64,000 bases of DNA from an uncultured Bacteroidales bacterium (GCA_949297215.1 CASFRV010000001.1:1-64000); one strand, 5' to 3'. Positions 44,294 to 55,116 are shown, counted from the stretch's first letter. Notes: generated by a model not told the origin, from the letters alone. Translations and numbers: made by a program.

Positions 44294-44372
44294 CGAAAAA
44301 AACGGTTCTTCCGCTTGTTTTCCCGGCTAAATATCTTTTTTACGGCCGATAAGGAAAAAAAAGTCGCATTTG

Positions 44373-44404
44373 TTTGGCGCGGATGTGATAAACCCGTATT
44401 TTTG
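44373..44404 (+). promoter_or_regulatory. Promoter of the candidate small RNA
   Basis: TTTG (44373-44376), 20 bases, TATTTTTG (44397-44404). The match is as good as those of the tRNA and acn genes, yet no annotated-size gene follows. Confidence 0.7.
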
Positions 44405-44409
44405 CTGGC

Positions 44410-44643
44410 ATAAAGGCTGTGCCGGTCGATCGGGGTACTCATCAATAATTACCTGAATGCCGAGACAAGCTTACCTGTTCAATGGCGTGCCGACACGCTT
44501 GCGGAGTCGGATTACAGAGACGGGAAGCCCTCAAATCTTATCATACTCGGAGTTCCATCACATCATCGGTACAGCCTTTTTCATGTCTTATGGCGAAAGC
44601 CGGCAGGCTTGATGCGACGTCTCTCATGCGAGGCGTTTTTTTG
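44410..44643 (+). ncRNA. Candidate structured small RNA (6S-like / Bacteroidales-1-like)
   Basis: A promoter at 44373-44404 and a hairpin with eight T (44617-44643) enclose about 235 bases between malQ and guaA. The 5' end pairs with the 3' part: AAAGGCTGTGCCG (44412-44424) against CGGTACAGCCTTT (44567-44579), 13 pairs with one G-U. Inside that helix GGTACTC (44434-44440) pairs with GAGTTCC (44550-44556) with one mismatch, and internal hairpins such as GCGTG/CACGC follow. A long closed rod with an open centre recalls 6S RNA, and promoter-to-terminator units of this type are described for the Bacteroidales-1 motif; I cannot run a covariance search. A 51-residue frame (44457-44612) without a clear ribosome site is the coding alternative. 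Confidence 0.5.
44617..44643 (+). terminator. Terminator of the candidate small RNA
   Basis: ACGTCTC (44617-44623) pairs with GAGGCGT (44630-44636), then an uninterrupted T-run to 44643. Confidence 0.75.
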
Positions 44644-44712
44644 TATCTTCCGTTTACGTTGTTTCTTGGTGTTGCAGGTGCCGGTAGAGGTTCGTGCAGT
44701 TGCATATACGGA

Positions 44713-44752
44713 AAAGGGCAGGACGTCCGTTGTGGGATGCGTCCTGCCCTTT
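44713..44752 (-). terminator. Terminator of guaA
   Basis: AAAGGGCAGGACG (44713-44725) pairs perfectly with CGTCCTGCCCTTT (44740-44752), 33 bases past the guaA stop; TTTTCC follows on the minus strand. Confidence 0.8.
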
Positions 44753-44785
44753 GGGTATCTGCGTCGCTTACGTGCCTGTGGGCGA

Positions 44786-46339
44786 TTATTCCCACTCGAT
44801 GGTCGAAGGCGGTTTTGAGGAGATGTCGTAGCAAACGCGGTTCACGCCTTTCACGTGGTTGATGATGTCGTTGCTTACCTTGGCCATAAATTCGTAGGGC
44901 AGGTGGGCCCAGTCGGCTGTCATGGCGTCGGTGCTCGTCACGGCGCGCAGGGCCACGGCCCTTTCGTAGGTGCGTTCGTCGCCCATGACGCCGACGCTCT
45001 TCACCGGCAGCAGGATGACGCCAGCCTGCCACACCTGGTCGTAGAGCGACGTCTCGCGTCCGTCTGCGCCGGTTGTCTTCCATTCGCGGAGGCCGCGGAT
45101 AAAGATGTCGTCGGCATCTTGCAGGATGCGCACCTTTTCGGGCGTGATGTCGCCCAGGATGCGTACAGCCAGTCCCGGACCGGGGAACGGATGGCGGCTG
45201 ATGAGGTGTTCGGGCATGCCCAGCTGGCGGCCTACGCGGCGCACCTCGTCCTTGAACAGCCATTTCAAGGGCTCGCATAGGCGGAGATTCATCTTTTCAG
45301 GCAGCCCCCCGACGTTGTGATGGCTCTTGATAACCTTGCCTGTTATGTTGAGGCTCTCGATGCGGTCGGGATAAATGGTGCCTTGTGCCAGCCATTTGGC
45401 GTCGGTTATCTTCCGGGCCTCGGCATCGAATACGTCGATAAAGCCTTTTCCGATGATCTTACGCTTTTTCTCCGGCTCGGTCACGCCGGCTAGCTCGCTG
45501 AAAAACTTTTCGTGAGCGTCCACGCCGATGACGTTCAGCCCCAGGCCCTCGTAGTCGCGCAGCACGTCGCGGAATTCGTTCTTGCGCAGCATGCCGTGGT
45601 CAACGAAGATGCACGTCAGGTTTTTGCCGATGGCTTTGTTCAGCAGCACGGCAGCCACCGACGAGTCGACACCGCCGCTCAGGCCCAGTATGACGCGGTC
45701 GTTGCCCAGCTGCTCTTTCAGCTCGGCGACCGTTGTTTCCACAAACGAGGCCGGGCTCCAGCTCCGGGTGGAGCCGCAGATGTCGACCACGAAGTTTTTC
45801 AGCAACAAGGCGCCTTGCAGCGAGTGGAACACTTCCGGGTGGAACTGTACGCCCCACAGCGGTTCGTTGTCGGCCTGGTAGGCGGCATATTTCACCTTGT
45901 CGGTCGAGGCTATCACGTGGAAGTGTTCGGGAATGGCTGTGATGGTGTCGCCATGGCTCATCCAGACTTGCGAATTCTCGTCGAAACCCTTGAACAGCGG
46001 GTTCTCGGCGTCGAAGCTTCTCAGGTTGGCGCGACCATATTCGCGGCTGCCGGCGGGTTCCACCTTGCCGCCGTAGGTCTGTGCCATATACTGCGCACCA
46101 TAGCAGATGCCCAGTATGGGATAGCGGCCGCGGATGTCCGTCAGGTCCACCTTAAAGGCTTCCGGGTCGTAGACGCTGTAAGGCGATCCGCTCAAAATGA
46201 CGCCAATCACCGACGGATCGTCTTTTGGAAACTTGTTATAAGGCAGGATTTCGCAGAACGTGTCCAGCTCGCGCACGCGGCGGCCGATGAGCTGTGTGGT
46301 CTGAGAACCGAAATCGAGGATGATGATTTTTTGTTGCAT
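44786..46339 (-). CDS. guaA: GMP synthase (glutamine-hydrolysing)
   Basis: 517 residues from [20 protein letters not shown]; the longer upstream frame has no similarity. It aminates XMP to GMP. The N-terminal class I glutaminase has the nucleophile in [12 protein letters not shown] and the His in VQFHPEV; the ATP pyrophosphatase domain has the P-loop [11 protein letters not shown] (about 225); the C-terminal dimer domain ends [17 protein letters not shown], the usual family end. It is single-gene, with a TATCTTTG box at 46435-46442. Confidence 0.97.
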   Translation of the reverse strand: MQQKIIILDFGSQTTQLIGRRVRELDTFCEILPYNKFPKDDPSVIGVILSGSPYSVYDPEAFKVDLTDIRGRYPILGICYGAQYMAQTYGGKVEPAGSREYGRANLRSFDAENPLFKGFDENSQVWMSHGDTITAIPEHFHVIASTDKVKYAAYQADNEPLWGVQFHPEVFHSLQGALLLKNFVVDICGSTRSWSPASFVETTVAELKEQLGNDRVILGLSGGVDSSVAAVLLNKAIGKNLTCIFVDHGMLRKNEFRDVLRDYEGLGLNVIGVDAHEKFFSELAGVTEPEKKRKIIGKGFIDVFDAEARKITDAKWLAQGTIYPDRIESLNITGKVIKSHHNVGGLPEKMNLRLCEPLKWLFKDEVRRVGRQLGMPEHLISRHPFPGPGLAVRILGDITPEKVRILQDADDIFIRGLREWKTTGADGRETSLYDQVWQAGVILLPVKSVGVMGDERTYERAVALRAVTSTDAMTADWAHLPYEFMAKVSNDIINHVKGVNRVCYDISSKPPSTIEWE

Positions 46340-46434
46340 CGTGATGAATGTAAATGGTTTGTCGCAAAAAGCGTCCGCCGGGGCGGCCCGATGCAGCTCG
46401 GGGCTGAGCCGGGATCCAACGGGTGCTTTTCGGG

Positions 46435-46442
46435 CAAAGATA
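46435..46442 (-). promoter_or_regulatory. -7 box for guaA
   Basis: TATCTTTG on the minus strand, about 95 bases before the start. Confidence 0.5.
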
Positions 46443-46810
46443 GCTCTTTTTTCCGACCTTTTCTCCCCGAAGCGGCGTAAAAAGCTCTTTTTCACCGTGA
46501 GCGGGCGGCTTTTGCGGCCAATGCGGTGTGCATCGGTTCGTTTGCCGGCTCCCGGTGGCAGGCTGGCGGGAAGAAAACGCAGTTGGCAGCGAGCAAATAA
46601 GCGCGGACGGCCGTCTCGCTTTTTTAACAGAAAAACTTGAAAAAACGATGCCTTTGGCGCCTGTTTCCGTCAGTGTGTCTGCCGTTTGTGTCTGTCGGTG
46701 TGCAGGGCTTTTTTGCGGGGCCGGTAATGCAAAGCGGGGATTGAAAAATGCGGGGTCCGATTTTTGTTTTTTTATATCTCGGGGAAGGGGCGCACTTAAA
46801 AAGGATTTTG

Positions 46811-46818
46811 TATTTTTG
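46811..46818 (+). promoter_or_regulatory. -7 box for gapA
   Basis: TATTTTTG, giving a leader of about 90 bases. Confidence 0.5.
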
Positions 46819-46907
46819 CGTCGGATTTGAGACGCCCTCCGGCTTGGCTCCCGACCGATTGCGGCAGCGGCGTTTCGACCCGAGGAGAAAACAACCTTTT
46901 AAATTAA

Positions 46908-47924
<1,017 letters not shown>

Positions 47925-47948
47925 TCCGTTTTATCTTCATAAAAGCTG

Positions 47949-47984
47949 GCAGCCGACGGTTCTTACCGCCGGCTGCTTTGTTTT
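47949..47984 (+). terminator. Terminator of gapA
   Basis: GCAGCCGACGG (47949-47959) pairs with CCGCCGGCTGC (47966-47976) with one mismatch, followed by TTTGTTTT. Confidence 0.8.
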
Positions 47985-48313
47985 ATACCTGCTGTGGGCG
48001 CCGCAAGTAGCTCTCCGGCGGCGGCACGGACCGCCGTCAAGGCGACGTATGTATGGAAGCTCCGGTGAGCATTTTGTTACAATTGGGTGGGTAAAATTGA
48101 GCAAAATGGAAGTTTTGCGGTCTTTTTACGAGTGAAATGTTTGGTTTGGGTGCATTTTTCTTTAACTTTGTTGCCGGTCGCCCGCCAGCTGCCCTGTCGG
48201 CACCGTGCGCCCGGTTCTGTTTGTAGCTTTGGACGGAATGTGGTGAGGGCAGGAGCAACGTCATGCGGGGGGACTGATGCACAACAGTTAGAACTTTCAA
48301 AAACAAACAGCCC
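47985..48313 (+). other. Region upstream of the aconitase operon with a long leader
   Basis: No gene. The promoter at 48140-48170 predicts a leader of about 135 bases with GC-rich potential stems near its 5' end; I recognise no riboswitch. Confidence 0.5.
48140..48170 (+). promoter_or_regulatory. Promoter of acn-icd-gltA
   Basis: TTTG (48140-48143), exactly 19 bases, TAACTTTG (48163-48170): a textbook Bacteroidota promoter. Confidence 0.75.
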
Positions 48314-50593
48314 ATGGTCTTCGATTTTCCGATGTTGAAAGAGTTTTATGCCGGCTACGCTTCGAAAGTGGCAGCCGCCCGCCGCGTGTTGCAGCGACCG
48401 CTGACGCTGGCAGAAAAGGTGCTCTATGCACACCTGTCGCCCGCTTCCCCGATGCAAGCCTATGTGCGCGGTACGGATTACGCCATGTTCCGTCCCGACC
48501 GCGTGGCCATGCAGGACGCTACGGCCCAGATGGCTCTGTTGCAGTTTATGAACGCCGGTCGGAAGGCCGTGGCCGTCCCAACGACGGTGCATTGCGACCA
48601 TCTGGTCTGCGCCTCCGACGGCGAAGAAGCCGACCTGGCCGTGGCCCGGCGCGAGAATGCCGAGGTCTACGACTTTCTGCGGAGCGTATCCGCCCGGTAT
48701 GGCATCGGTTTCTGGCGGGCAGGCTCGGGCATCATTCACCAAGTGGTGCTTGAAAACTACGCATATCCCGGCGGCATGATGGTGGGCACCGATTCGCACA
48801 CGCCCAATGCCGGTGGTCTGGGCATGGTGGCCGTGGGCGTCGGAGGGGCCGACGCTGTGGACGTCATGTCGGGGATGGACTGGGAACTGAAATTTCCCAA
48901 GCTCATCGGTGTGCGGCTTACGGGCCGCTTGCAGGGATGGGCCTCGCCGAAAGACGTCATCCTGAAACTGGCGGGCCTGCTCACGGTCAAGGGAGCCACC
49001 AATGCCGTCATCGAATACTTCGGCGACGGCACGGCTTCGCTCTCCTGCACGGGGAAAGCCACCATTTGCAACATGGGGGCAGAGGTCGGAGCCACCTGCT
49101 CCCTCTTCCCGTACGATGAGGAAATGGCGCTCTACTTGCAGGCCACGGGGCGCGCGGCTGTGCAGGAGCTGGCCGACGGCGTGGCTGCCGAGCTGCGGCC
49201 GGACGAAGAGGTGCTTGCCCACCCGGAGAACTATTACGACAGACTGATAGAGATAGATCTGAGCGCGTTGGAACCTTATGTGAACGGGCCTTTTACGCCC
49301 GATGCCGCCACATCTGTCGGCGACATGGCAGAAAAGGTGAAGAGCATGGGCTATCCCGAGCGTGTGGAGGTGGCATTGGTGGGTTCGTGTACCAATTCGT
49401 CGTACGAAGATCTGACGCGGGCGGCCGACGTGGCACGCCAGGCGCTCGATGCGGGGCTTCGTCCGCGTGCGCAGCTCGTAGTGAACCCCGGTTCGGCACA
49501 AATCCGCGCCACGGCCGAACGCGACGGGCTCTTGGCGACGCTCCGCGCTGCCGGAGCCACACTGATGGCCAATGCGTGCGGACCGTGCATCGGCCAGTGG
49601 CGGCGGAAAACGGACGACCCGCAGCGGCGCAACTCCATCGTAACGACGTTCAACCGCAACTTTGCCAAGCGCGCCGACGGCAACCCCCATACGCATGCTT
49701 TCATCGTGTCGCCCGAAATGGCGGTGGCGCTTGCCTTCGCCGGCGACCTGGCTTTTGATCCCCGTTCTGCCGCTCTCGCGGCTCCCGGTGGAGAAACGTT
49801 CCGTTTCGCTCCCCCCGCGGGCCATCGCCTGCCGCCCGCCGGCTTCGCTCCGTGCGCTGCCGGCTACGAGGCGCCGCAGCCCGGTGCGCCCATGCCAGTC
49901 GTGCGCCCCGACAGCGAGCGCCTGCAACTCTTGAAGCCGTTTCCCGCGTGGGACGGAGCCGATTTCAAGAGTCTGCACCTGCTCATCAAGACGCAGGGGA
50001 AATGTACGACCGACCACATCTCGATGGCCGGGCCCTGGTTGCGCTATCGCGGCCATTTGGAGCATATATCCGAAAATCTACTGATGGGAGCCGTCAATGC
50101 TTTCAACGGAAAGACCAACAGCGTGCGCAATGCGCTCAACGGGCAGTATGAAGCCGTTTCGGCCGTGGCGCGTGCCTATAAGGAGCAAACCGCAGGCAGC
50201 GTGGTGGTGGCCGAAGACAATTATGGCGAGGGAAGCAGCCGCGAGCATGCCGCGATGGAACCGCGATATTTGGGAGTGAAGGCCATCGTGGCCAAGAGCT
50301 TTGCCCGTATCCACGAAACGAACTTGAAAAAACAGGGAGTGCTGGCTTTGACGTTTGCCGACGCGGCCGATTACGACCGGGTGCGCGAGGACGACGTCAT
50401 CGATGTCTGCGGTTTGCAGACGTTGGCGCCGGGCAGTAGGCTGACGCTCGTGCTTCACCACGCAGATGGCTCCGACGAGCAGCTGACAGCCGTGCATAGC
50501 TATAACGAGCAGCAGATTGAGTGGTTCAGGGCCGGTTCGGCCCTGGGAGCCATGGCCCGTCGGGAAGTGGCAAAGGAGAGTGGAAAAGAGTGA
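48314..50593 (+). CDS. acnA: Aconitate hydratase
   Basis: 759 residues. It interconverts citrate and isocitrate with a 4Fe-4S cluster. Cluster cysteines lie in [13 protein letters not shown] and [10 protein letters not shown]. Other landmarks: [32 protein letters not shown] and [16 protein letters not shown]. The size and sequence are of the mitochondrial-type aconitase found in Bacteroidales. It is the first gene of acn-icd-gltA, which makes 2-oxoglutarate from oxaloacetate and acetyl-CoA for glutamate synthesis in an organism that otherwise ferments. Confidence 0.96.
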   Translation: MVFDFPMLKEFYAGYASKVAAARRVLQRPLTLAEKVLYAHLSPASPMQAYVRGTDYAMFRPDRVAMQDATAQMALLQFMNAGRKAVAVPTTVHCDHLVCASDGEEADLAVARRENAEVYDFLRSVSARYGIGFWRAGSGIIHQVVLENYAYPGGMMVGTDSHTPNAGGLGMVAVGVGGADAVDVMSGMDWELKFPKLIGVRLTGRLQGWASPKDVILKLAGLLTVKGATNAVIEYFGDGTASLSCTGKATICNMGAEVGATCSLFPYDEEMALYLQATGRAAVQELADGVAAELRPDEEVLAHPENYYDRLIEIDLSALEPYVNGPFTPDAATSVGDMAEKVKSMGYPERVEVALVGSCTNSSYEDLTRAADVARQALDAGLRPRAQLVVNPGSAQIRATAERDGLLATLRAAGATLMANACGPCIGQWRRKTDDPQRRNSIVTTFNRNFAKRADGNPHTHAFIVSPEMAVALAFAGDLAFDPRSAALAAPGGETFRFAPPAGHRLPPAGFAPCAAGYEAPQPGAPMPVVRPDSERLQLLKPFPAWDGADFKSLHLLIKTQGKCTTDHISMAGPWLRYRGHLEHISENLLMGAVNAFNGKTNSVRNALNGQYEAVSAVARAYKEQTAGSVVVAEDNYGEGSSREHAAMEPRYLGVKAIVAKSFARIHETNLKKQGVLALTFADAADYDRVREDDVIDVCGLQTLAPGSRLTLVLHHADGSDEQLTAVHSYNEQQIEWFRAGSALGAMARREVAKESGKE

Positions 50594-50624
50594 AGCAACA
50601 ATGATCAACCGGAAAGAAACGATT

Positions 50625-51818
50625 ATGAGCAAGATAGAAGTGATGCAGGGCGGCCGCCTGTCCGTGCCGGAGCATGTGACGGTTCCGTTTGTGGCCGGCG
50701 ACGGCGTGGGGCCCGAGATAATGCCTGCCATGCAGCAGGTGATAGATGCCGCTGTGGCGAAAGCGTATGGCGGCCGGCGAAAAATAGAATGGATGGAGGT
50801 GCTGGCCGGAGGAAAGGCACAGGAGCGCATGGGCACCAGTCTGCCGGACGAAACGCTGGCGGCATTTGCCGAGTATCATGTGGGAATAAAAGGCCCCTTG
50901 ATGACGCCGGTTGGGACGGGCATGCGCTCGCTGAACGTTGCCTTGCGCCAACAGCTCGACTTGTTTACCTGCTTGCGCCCCGTACGTTGGTTCAACGGTG
51001 TGCAGTCGCCCGTGAAACATCCCGAAGATGTCGACATGGTGGTCTTTCGTGAAAATACCGAGGACATCTATGCCGGTATTGAGTGGGAAGCGGGGACGGA
51101 TGAGGCCCGGAAATTCTATACGTTTCTCCACGACGCGATGGGCGTGCGCAAGGTACGCTTCCCCGAAACCTCGTCGTTCGGCGTAAAGCCCGTGTCGCGC
51201 GAGGGCACGGAACGCCTTGTGCTGGCAGCCTGCCGCTACGCCTTGGCGTCGGGACGCAAAAAGGTGACACTGGTACACAAAGGCAACATCATGAAGTTTA
51301 CCGAGGGCGGTTTCCGCCGGTGGGGCTATGAAGCAGCCCGGCGCGCTTTCCCGGACGAACTGGCTTCGGGGCAGCTGGTGGTGGACGACTGCATAGCCGA
51401 TGCGTTTCTGCAAAACGCCCTGTTGCGTCCGGCTGACTATTCCGTGATAGCCACGCTCAACCTGAACGGCGACTACATATCCGACATGCTGGCCGCCATG
51501 GTGGGAGGCATCGGCATCTCGCCGGGGGCCAACATCAACTACGACACGGGCAATGCCATCTTCGAGGCAACGCATGGCACGGCACCCGACATCGCCGGCA
51601 AGAACGTGGCCAATCCGTGCTCGCTCATCCTTTCGGCCTGCATGATGCTCGAATATATGGGCTGGACCGAGGCTTCGCAGCTCGTTATGGCAGCTTTGGA
51701 ACGCTCGTTCGGCGAGGGGTGCGCCACGGCGGATCTTTCGCGTTTCATGCCCGGTGGAACAGCGCTGGGCACATCGGCCTTTGCCGACAAGCTGGCCATG
51801 CTTGTGGCCGGTGCATAA
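50625..51818 (+). CDS. icd: Isocitrate dehydrogenase (NADP-type)
   Basis: 397 residues from [10 protein letters not shown]; an ATG at 50601 in frame is the alternative, but GGAAAG sits about 10 bases before the ATG chosen. It oxidises isocitrate to 2-oxoglutarate. The substrate-phosphate loop [18 protein letters not shown] with the regulatory-type Ser, the [14 protein letters not shown] motif and [13 protein letters not shown] with the metal-binding aspartates are present. It lies 31 bases after acnA and 21 before gltA. Confidence 0.95.
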   Translation: MSKIEVMQGGRLSVPEHVTVPFVAGDGVGPEIMPAMQQVIDAAVAKAYGGRRKIEWMEVLAGGKAQERMGTSLPDETLAAFAEYHVGIKGPLMTPVGTGMRSLNVALRQQLDLFTCLRPVRWFNGVQSPVKHPEDVDMVVFRENTEDIYAGIEWEAGTDEARKFYTFLHDAMGVRKVRFPETSSFGVKPVSREGTERLVLAACRYALASGRKKVTLVHKGNIMKFTEGGFRRWGYEAARRAFPDELASGQLVVDDCIADAFLQNALLRPADYSVIATLNLNGDYISDMLAAMVGGIGISPGANINYDTGNAIFEATHGTAPDIAGKNVANPCSLILSACMMLEYMGWTEASQLVMAALERSFGEGCATADLSRFMPGGTALGTSAFADKLAMLVAGA

Positions 51819-51839
51819 CCCTTAACGACGTTTATCACT

Positions 51840-53186
51840 ATGACACCTAAGCAAGAATACATTATCTACAAGCTCTCCGACGAAATGAAGAGCTGTATAA
51901 AGATTGATGCAGAGCTCTTCCGCACGTTGCAAGTGAAACGCGGCTTACGCAACGAGGACGGCAGCGGCGTACTGGTGGGCCTGACAAACATCGGCAACGT
52001 CGTAGGTTACGAACGTACGGCCGACGGTCTGCAACCCATCGACGGACAGCTTTATTATCGCGGGTACGAAATCTGCGACCTCGTGCGCCCCATCTTGCGC
52101 GAGCACCGCTTCGGGTTTGAGGAGGTTGCCTATCTGCTGCTTTCGGGCAAACTGCCCGACCGTGAGGAGCTGGCAGCTTTTTCCACGCTGCTGGTGAGCA
52201 ACATGCCCCTTGAACCCAAGACCACGTTGAACATTATCGAGCTGGAAGGCTCGAACATCATGAATATACTGGCCAGAAGCGTCTTGGAGCTCTATACGTT
52301 CGATTCTACGCCCGACGATACGTCGCGCGACAACCTGATGCGCCAGAGCGTGGAGCTCGTATCGAAGTTTCCCACGATTATAGCTTACGCTTACAACATG
52401 CTTCGCCACAAGCGCTTCGACCGTTCGTTGCATATCCGCCATCCGCAGGAGCGGCTCACGCTGGCTGAGAACTTTCTCTACATGTTGAAAGGCGACTATA
52501 CCGAGCTGGAAGCGCGCACGCTCGACTTGCTGCTGATTTTGCAGGCCGAGCACGGCGGAGGCAACAACTCGACGTTTACCGTGCGCGTCACCTCGTCGAC
52601 CGGCACCGACACCTATTCGTCCATAGCCGCCGGCATCGGCTCGTTGAAAGGCCCGCTGCACGGCGGGGCCAACCTGAAGGTGTGCGACATGATGAACCAC
52701 TTGAAGCAAGCCATCAGCAACTGGGAGGACGAGCGCGAGATATCGCAATATCTCACGCGTCTGCTCCATCGCGAAGTGTACGACAAAAGCGGCCTTATCT
52801 ATGGCATCGGCCATGCCGTCTACACGTTGTCGGATCCCCGCGCGGTGCTGCTGAAAGAAATCGCCGGCGACCTGGCACGCGAGAAGGGACGCGAGCGGGA
52901 GTTCGCCTTCATGGAACGCTTGGAGCGCATGGCCGTCGAGACGGTCTATCGCGAAAAGGGGCAGGGGAAGAAACTGTGCGCCAACGTCGATTTCTATTCA
53001 GGCTTCGTCTACGACCTCATCGGCCTTCCCGTCGAAATCTATACACCCCTCTTTGCCATGGCGCGCATCGTCGGCTGGTGTGCCCACCGCAACGAGGAAC
53101 TCAATTTCGATGGAAAGCGCATCATCCGCCCGGCCTACCGCTGTGTGGCAGACGTCAACACGTACGTGCCCATCGAGCAGCGCTGA
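51840..53186 (+). CDS. gltA: Citrate synthase
   Basis: 448 residues. It condenses acetyl-CoA and oxaloacetate. Landmarks: LYYRGYEICDLV near residue 65, QAEHGGGNNSTFTVRVTSST with the first catalytic His, GPLHGGANLKV with the second, and GIGHAVYTLSDPRA; the catalytic Asp is in NVDFYSGFVYDLIGLP. It is somewhat longer at the N-terminus than the basic enzyme, as in other Bacteroidales. It is the last gene of the operon and is followed by a strong terminator. Confidence 0.96.
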   Translation: MTPKQEYIIYKLSDEMKSCIKIDAELFRTLQVKRGLRNEDGSGVLVGLTNIGNVVGYERTADGLQPIDGQLYYRGYEICDLVRPILREHRFGFEEVAYLLLSGKLPDREELAAFSTLLVSNMPLEPKTTLNIIELEGSNIMNILARSVLELYTFDSTPDDTSRDNLMRQSVELVSKFPTIIAYAYNMLRHKRFDRSLHIRHPQERLTLAENFLYMLKGDYTELEARTLDLLLILQAEHGGGNNSTFTVRVTSSTGTDTYSSIAAGIGSLKGPLHGGANLKVCDMMNHLKQAISNWEDEREISQYLTRLLHREVYDKSGLIYGIGHAVYTLSDPRAVLLKEIAGDLAREKGREREFAFMERLERMAVETVYREKGQGKKLCANVDFYSGFVYDLIGLPVEIYTPLFAMARIVGWCAHRNEELNFDGKRIIRPAYRCVADVNTYVPIEQR

Positions 53187-53216
53187 CGGTGGCGTCGCAG
53201 GCACGGAGTATAATGT

Positions 53217-53258
53217 TTCAGGCAAACGTGGAATGCTCCCGTTTGCCTGAATTTTTTT
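53217..53258 (+). terminator. Rho-independent terminator of gltA
   Basis: TTCAGGCAAACG (53217-53228) pairs with CGTTTGCCTGAA (53240-53251), followed by seven T. Confidence 0.9.
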
Positions 53259-53342
53259 GCCCTTTTCTGTTATCTCATCCTCAGTTGGCGGAAAATGCAG
53301 GCCTCATGGAGGGTTCTGCAAGGCTGTTTGCCGGAAAATACC

Positions 53343-53350
53343 TAAGTTTG
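53343..53350 (+). promoter_or_regulatory. -7 box for queD-queE
   Basis: TAAGTTTG, 25 bases before queD; no clear -33 element. No preQ1-type riboswitch is visible. Confidence 0.4.
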
Positions 53351-53375
53351 TATGTAAAATCAAGGTATCAATTGC

Positions 53376-53729
53376 ATGTATTACGTTTCAAAACGCATGG
53401 AGGTGGCCTTTGCCCACCGTCTTGCGCTCAGCTATGAAAGCCCGTGCAGCTCGTTGCACGGGCATAACGCCATCGTCACGGTCTACTGTTGTTCGGAAAC
53501 GCTTGACGAGGCCGGCATGGTCATCGACTTCAAGCAGATAAAACAGCTGGTGACGGGCGAACTCGACCATGCCTACATCAACGAGCGACTGGACTTCAAC
53601 CCGACGGCCGAAAACCTGGCACGATGGATCTGCGAGCGCGTTCCCCGGTGTTATAAAGTGGTGTTTCAAGAGTCGGAAGGCAACGTGGCCGTTTACGTAC
53701 GCGAGGGATATGAAAATGCTGCCTTATGA
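53376..53729 (+). CDS. queD: 6-carboxytetrahydropterin synthase
   Basis: 117 residues. A pterin-fold enzyme of queuosine synthesis: it makes 6-carboxy-5,6,7,8-tetrahydropterin from dihydroneopterin triphosphate. Zinc histidines lie in FAHRL and LHGHN, and the catalytic Cys in ESPCSSLHGHNA. VIDFKQIKQLV and LDHAYINERL, with the Asp and His of the catalytic triad, are conserved. It overlaps queE by 4 bases, so the two are coupled. Confidence 0.93.
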   Translation: MYYVSKRMEVAFAHRLALSYESPCSSLHGHNAIVTVYCCSETLDEAGMVIDFKQIKQLVTGELDHAYINERLDFNPTAENLARWICERVPRCYKVVFQESEGNVAVYVREGYENAAL

Positions 53730-54310
53730 TGCGCTTTAAAATCAACGAAATTTTCTATTCCCTCCAAGGTGAGGGATTCTACGTGGGGACGCCGGCTGTT
53801 TTCGTGCGTTTCTCGGGTTGTAACCTGAGGTGTCCGTTTTGCGACACGGCGCACGAAGAGGGCGAATGGCTCACAGAGGACGACGTGGTGGCTGCCGTGG
53901 AGGCTTATCCCGCCCGGCATGTCGTGCTGACCGGCGGCGAACCTTCGCTTTTTGCCACGGAAACGCTGGTGCGGCGCCTGCACGACGCCGGGCGCTACGT
54001 GGCGATGGAAACCAACGGAACACACTTGCCGCCGGCCGGAGTGGACTGGCTGACGTGCTCGCCCAAGACGGACGTATGCCCCGGGGTGCCGTTGGTTTTG
54101 CCGGCGTGCAACGAGCTGAAGGTGGTGTATCGCCGGCAGGATATGGCCGCTTATGCCGCCATGCACGCCGAGCATCGCTTTCTGCAACCTTGCGACACGG
54201 GCGATGAGGCGGAAAACCGTGCACTGATGGCCGAGGCAACCGACTATTGCCTGGCTCACCCCGAATGGCGCCTCTCGTTGCAGGTGCATAAGCTCATAGG
54301 CATTCGATGA
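53726..54310 (+). CDS. queE: 7-carboxy-7-deazaguanine synthase (radical SAM)
   Basis: 194 residues. A compact radical-SAM enzyme: the cluster cysteines are in FSGCNLRCPFCDT (C-x3-C-x2-C), preceded by SLQGEGFYVGTPAVFVRF, the family N-terminus. VVLTGGEPSLF is the SAM-binding GGE motif. It contracts carboxytetrahydropterin to 7-carboxy-7-deazaguanine. Overlaps of 4 bases with queD upstream and with the HAD-like gene downstream suggest one translationally coupled unit. Confidence 0.95.
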   Translation: MMRFKINEIFYSLQGEGFYVGTPAVFVRFSGCNLRCPFCDTAHEEGEWLTEDDVVAAVEAYPARHVVLTGGEPSLFATETLVRRLHDAGRYVAMETNGTHLPPAGVDWLTCSPKTDVCPGVPLVLPACNELKVVYRRQDMAAYAAMHAEHRFLQPCDTGDEAENRALMAEATDYCLAHPEWRLSLQVHKLIGIR

Positions 54311-54921
54311 GAACCGTTGTGGTTTGCGAGGTGGAGGATGTGCTTTTTGCCGGCCGTTTCTGGATGCCCTTCATCCGGCGGCAGGTCGAGAAGCGGCGGT
54401 TGCGCAGCTGGCTGTGGCGCCACAAGTGGAGCTGGCTGGCCTCGTTTCGCTCGCCCGAGGCGCGCGTGCGTTTTTGCCGCAGGCTTTGGGACGACACGGT
54501 GGCGGGGTTGCCCTATGTTTATCTGACGCGTTCGCTCCTTTATTATACGGGCCATTCGCTCCGCTGGTGCCGGCCGTCGCTTTACCGCAGTTTGCAAGCA
54601 AGCATCAAGGCGGGCAATACCGTTTACATCGTTTCGACAGCTGTCTGCGAGTGGGCCGACCGTCTGTTCGCCACCTTTCGCCCCAAAGTGCTGGCCGATG
54701 CGCTGAAGCACGAGCAGGGGCAGTCGCTGCCTTCCTTTTCGGGTCCGCTTTGCTTGGGCGAGGAGGCGCTCCGTCGCTTTCGCGAAGCCGAACCCGACCG
54801 TGCGGGCTATCGCCTGGTGGTGTATGCCACTGCCCGCAACCGTCCTTTGCTGGACGAGGCCGACGAAGCACACCGCTACAAGCGGCGGCTGTGGCCCAGA
54901 AGGCGGGAGTATTCATGGTAA
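54307..54921 (+). CDS. HAD-superfamily-like protein lacking the usual nucleophile motif
   Basis: 204 residues, starting in a 4-base overlap with queE. The pattern of a small HAD-type phosphatase is visible: an N-terminal strand RTVVVCEVEDVLF where DxDGTL normally stands, a helical Arg/Trp-rich cap (RRLRSWLWRHKWSWL), motif II-like NTVYIVSTAVCEWADRL, motif III-like ALKHEQGQ and a final strand RLVVYATARNR. The first Asp of DxD reads Cys and the second Glu, so phosphatase activity is doubtful. It may be a degenerate family member or act in the queuosine pathway in some other way. Assignment to the superfamily is inference. Confidence 0.6.
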   Translation: MRTVVVCEVEDVLFAGRFWMPFIRRQVEKRRLRSWLWRHKWSWLASFRSPEARVRFCRRLWDDTVAGLPYVYLTRSLLYYTGHSLRWCRPSLYRSLQASIKAGNTVYIVSTAVCEWADRLFATFRPKVLADALKHEQGQSLPSFSGPLCLGEEALRRFREAEPDRAGYRLVVYATARNRPLLDEADEAHRYKRRLWPRRREYSW

Positions 54922-54987
54922 AACGAAGGGGAGAACGTCCATTTGCGGGCTATTTTCGACAATTCGTTAAAAAAAAGCTCCAAATCC

Positions 54988-55018
54988 TTTGCCGGAAAAA
55001 ATATAAGCCCTATCTTTG
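54988..55018 (+). promoter_or_regulatory. Promoter of tRNA-Thr
   Basis: TTTG (54988-54991), 19 bases, TATCTTTG (55011-55018), 19 bases before the tRNA. Confidence 0.75.
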
Positions 55019-55037
55019 CATCGCAATTCAGGGGAAT

Positions 55038-55110
55038 GCCGAAATAGCTCAGTTGGTAGAGCGATTCATTCGTAATGAATAGGTCGCCGGTTCGAGTCCG
55101 GCTTTCGGCT
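55038..55110 (+). tRNA. tRNA-Thr (CGT anticodon)
   Basis: 73 bases: acceptor GCCGAAA with TTTCGGC and discriminator T, D-arm GCTC-GAGC, anticodon stem ATTCA/TGAAT with loop TTCGTAA (anticodon CGT, reads ACG), T-arm GCCGG TTCGAGT CCGGC. CCA is not encoded. Confidence 0.93.
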
Positions 55111-55116
55111 CACGGG

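Noticed and set aside
44482-44862. 126-codon open frame between malQ and guaA
   Set aside because: It crosses two terminators and enters guaA on the opposite strand; the RNA-candidate interpretation explains the region better.
46528-46830. Small open frame upstream of gapA
   Set aside because: It runs across the gapA promoter, has no promoter of its own and no recognisable protein features.
53187-53375. preQ1 riboswitch ahead of queD
   Set aside because: The stretch contains the gltA terminator and a -7 box close to the start; I cannot place the conserved preQ1 aptamer pattern in it.
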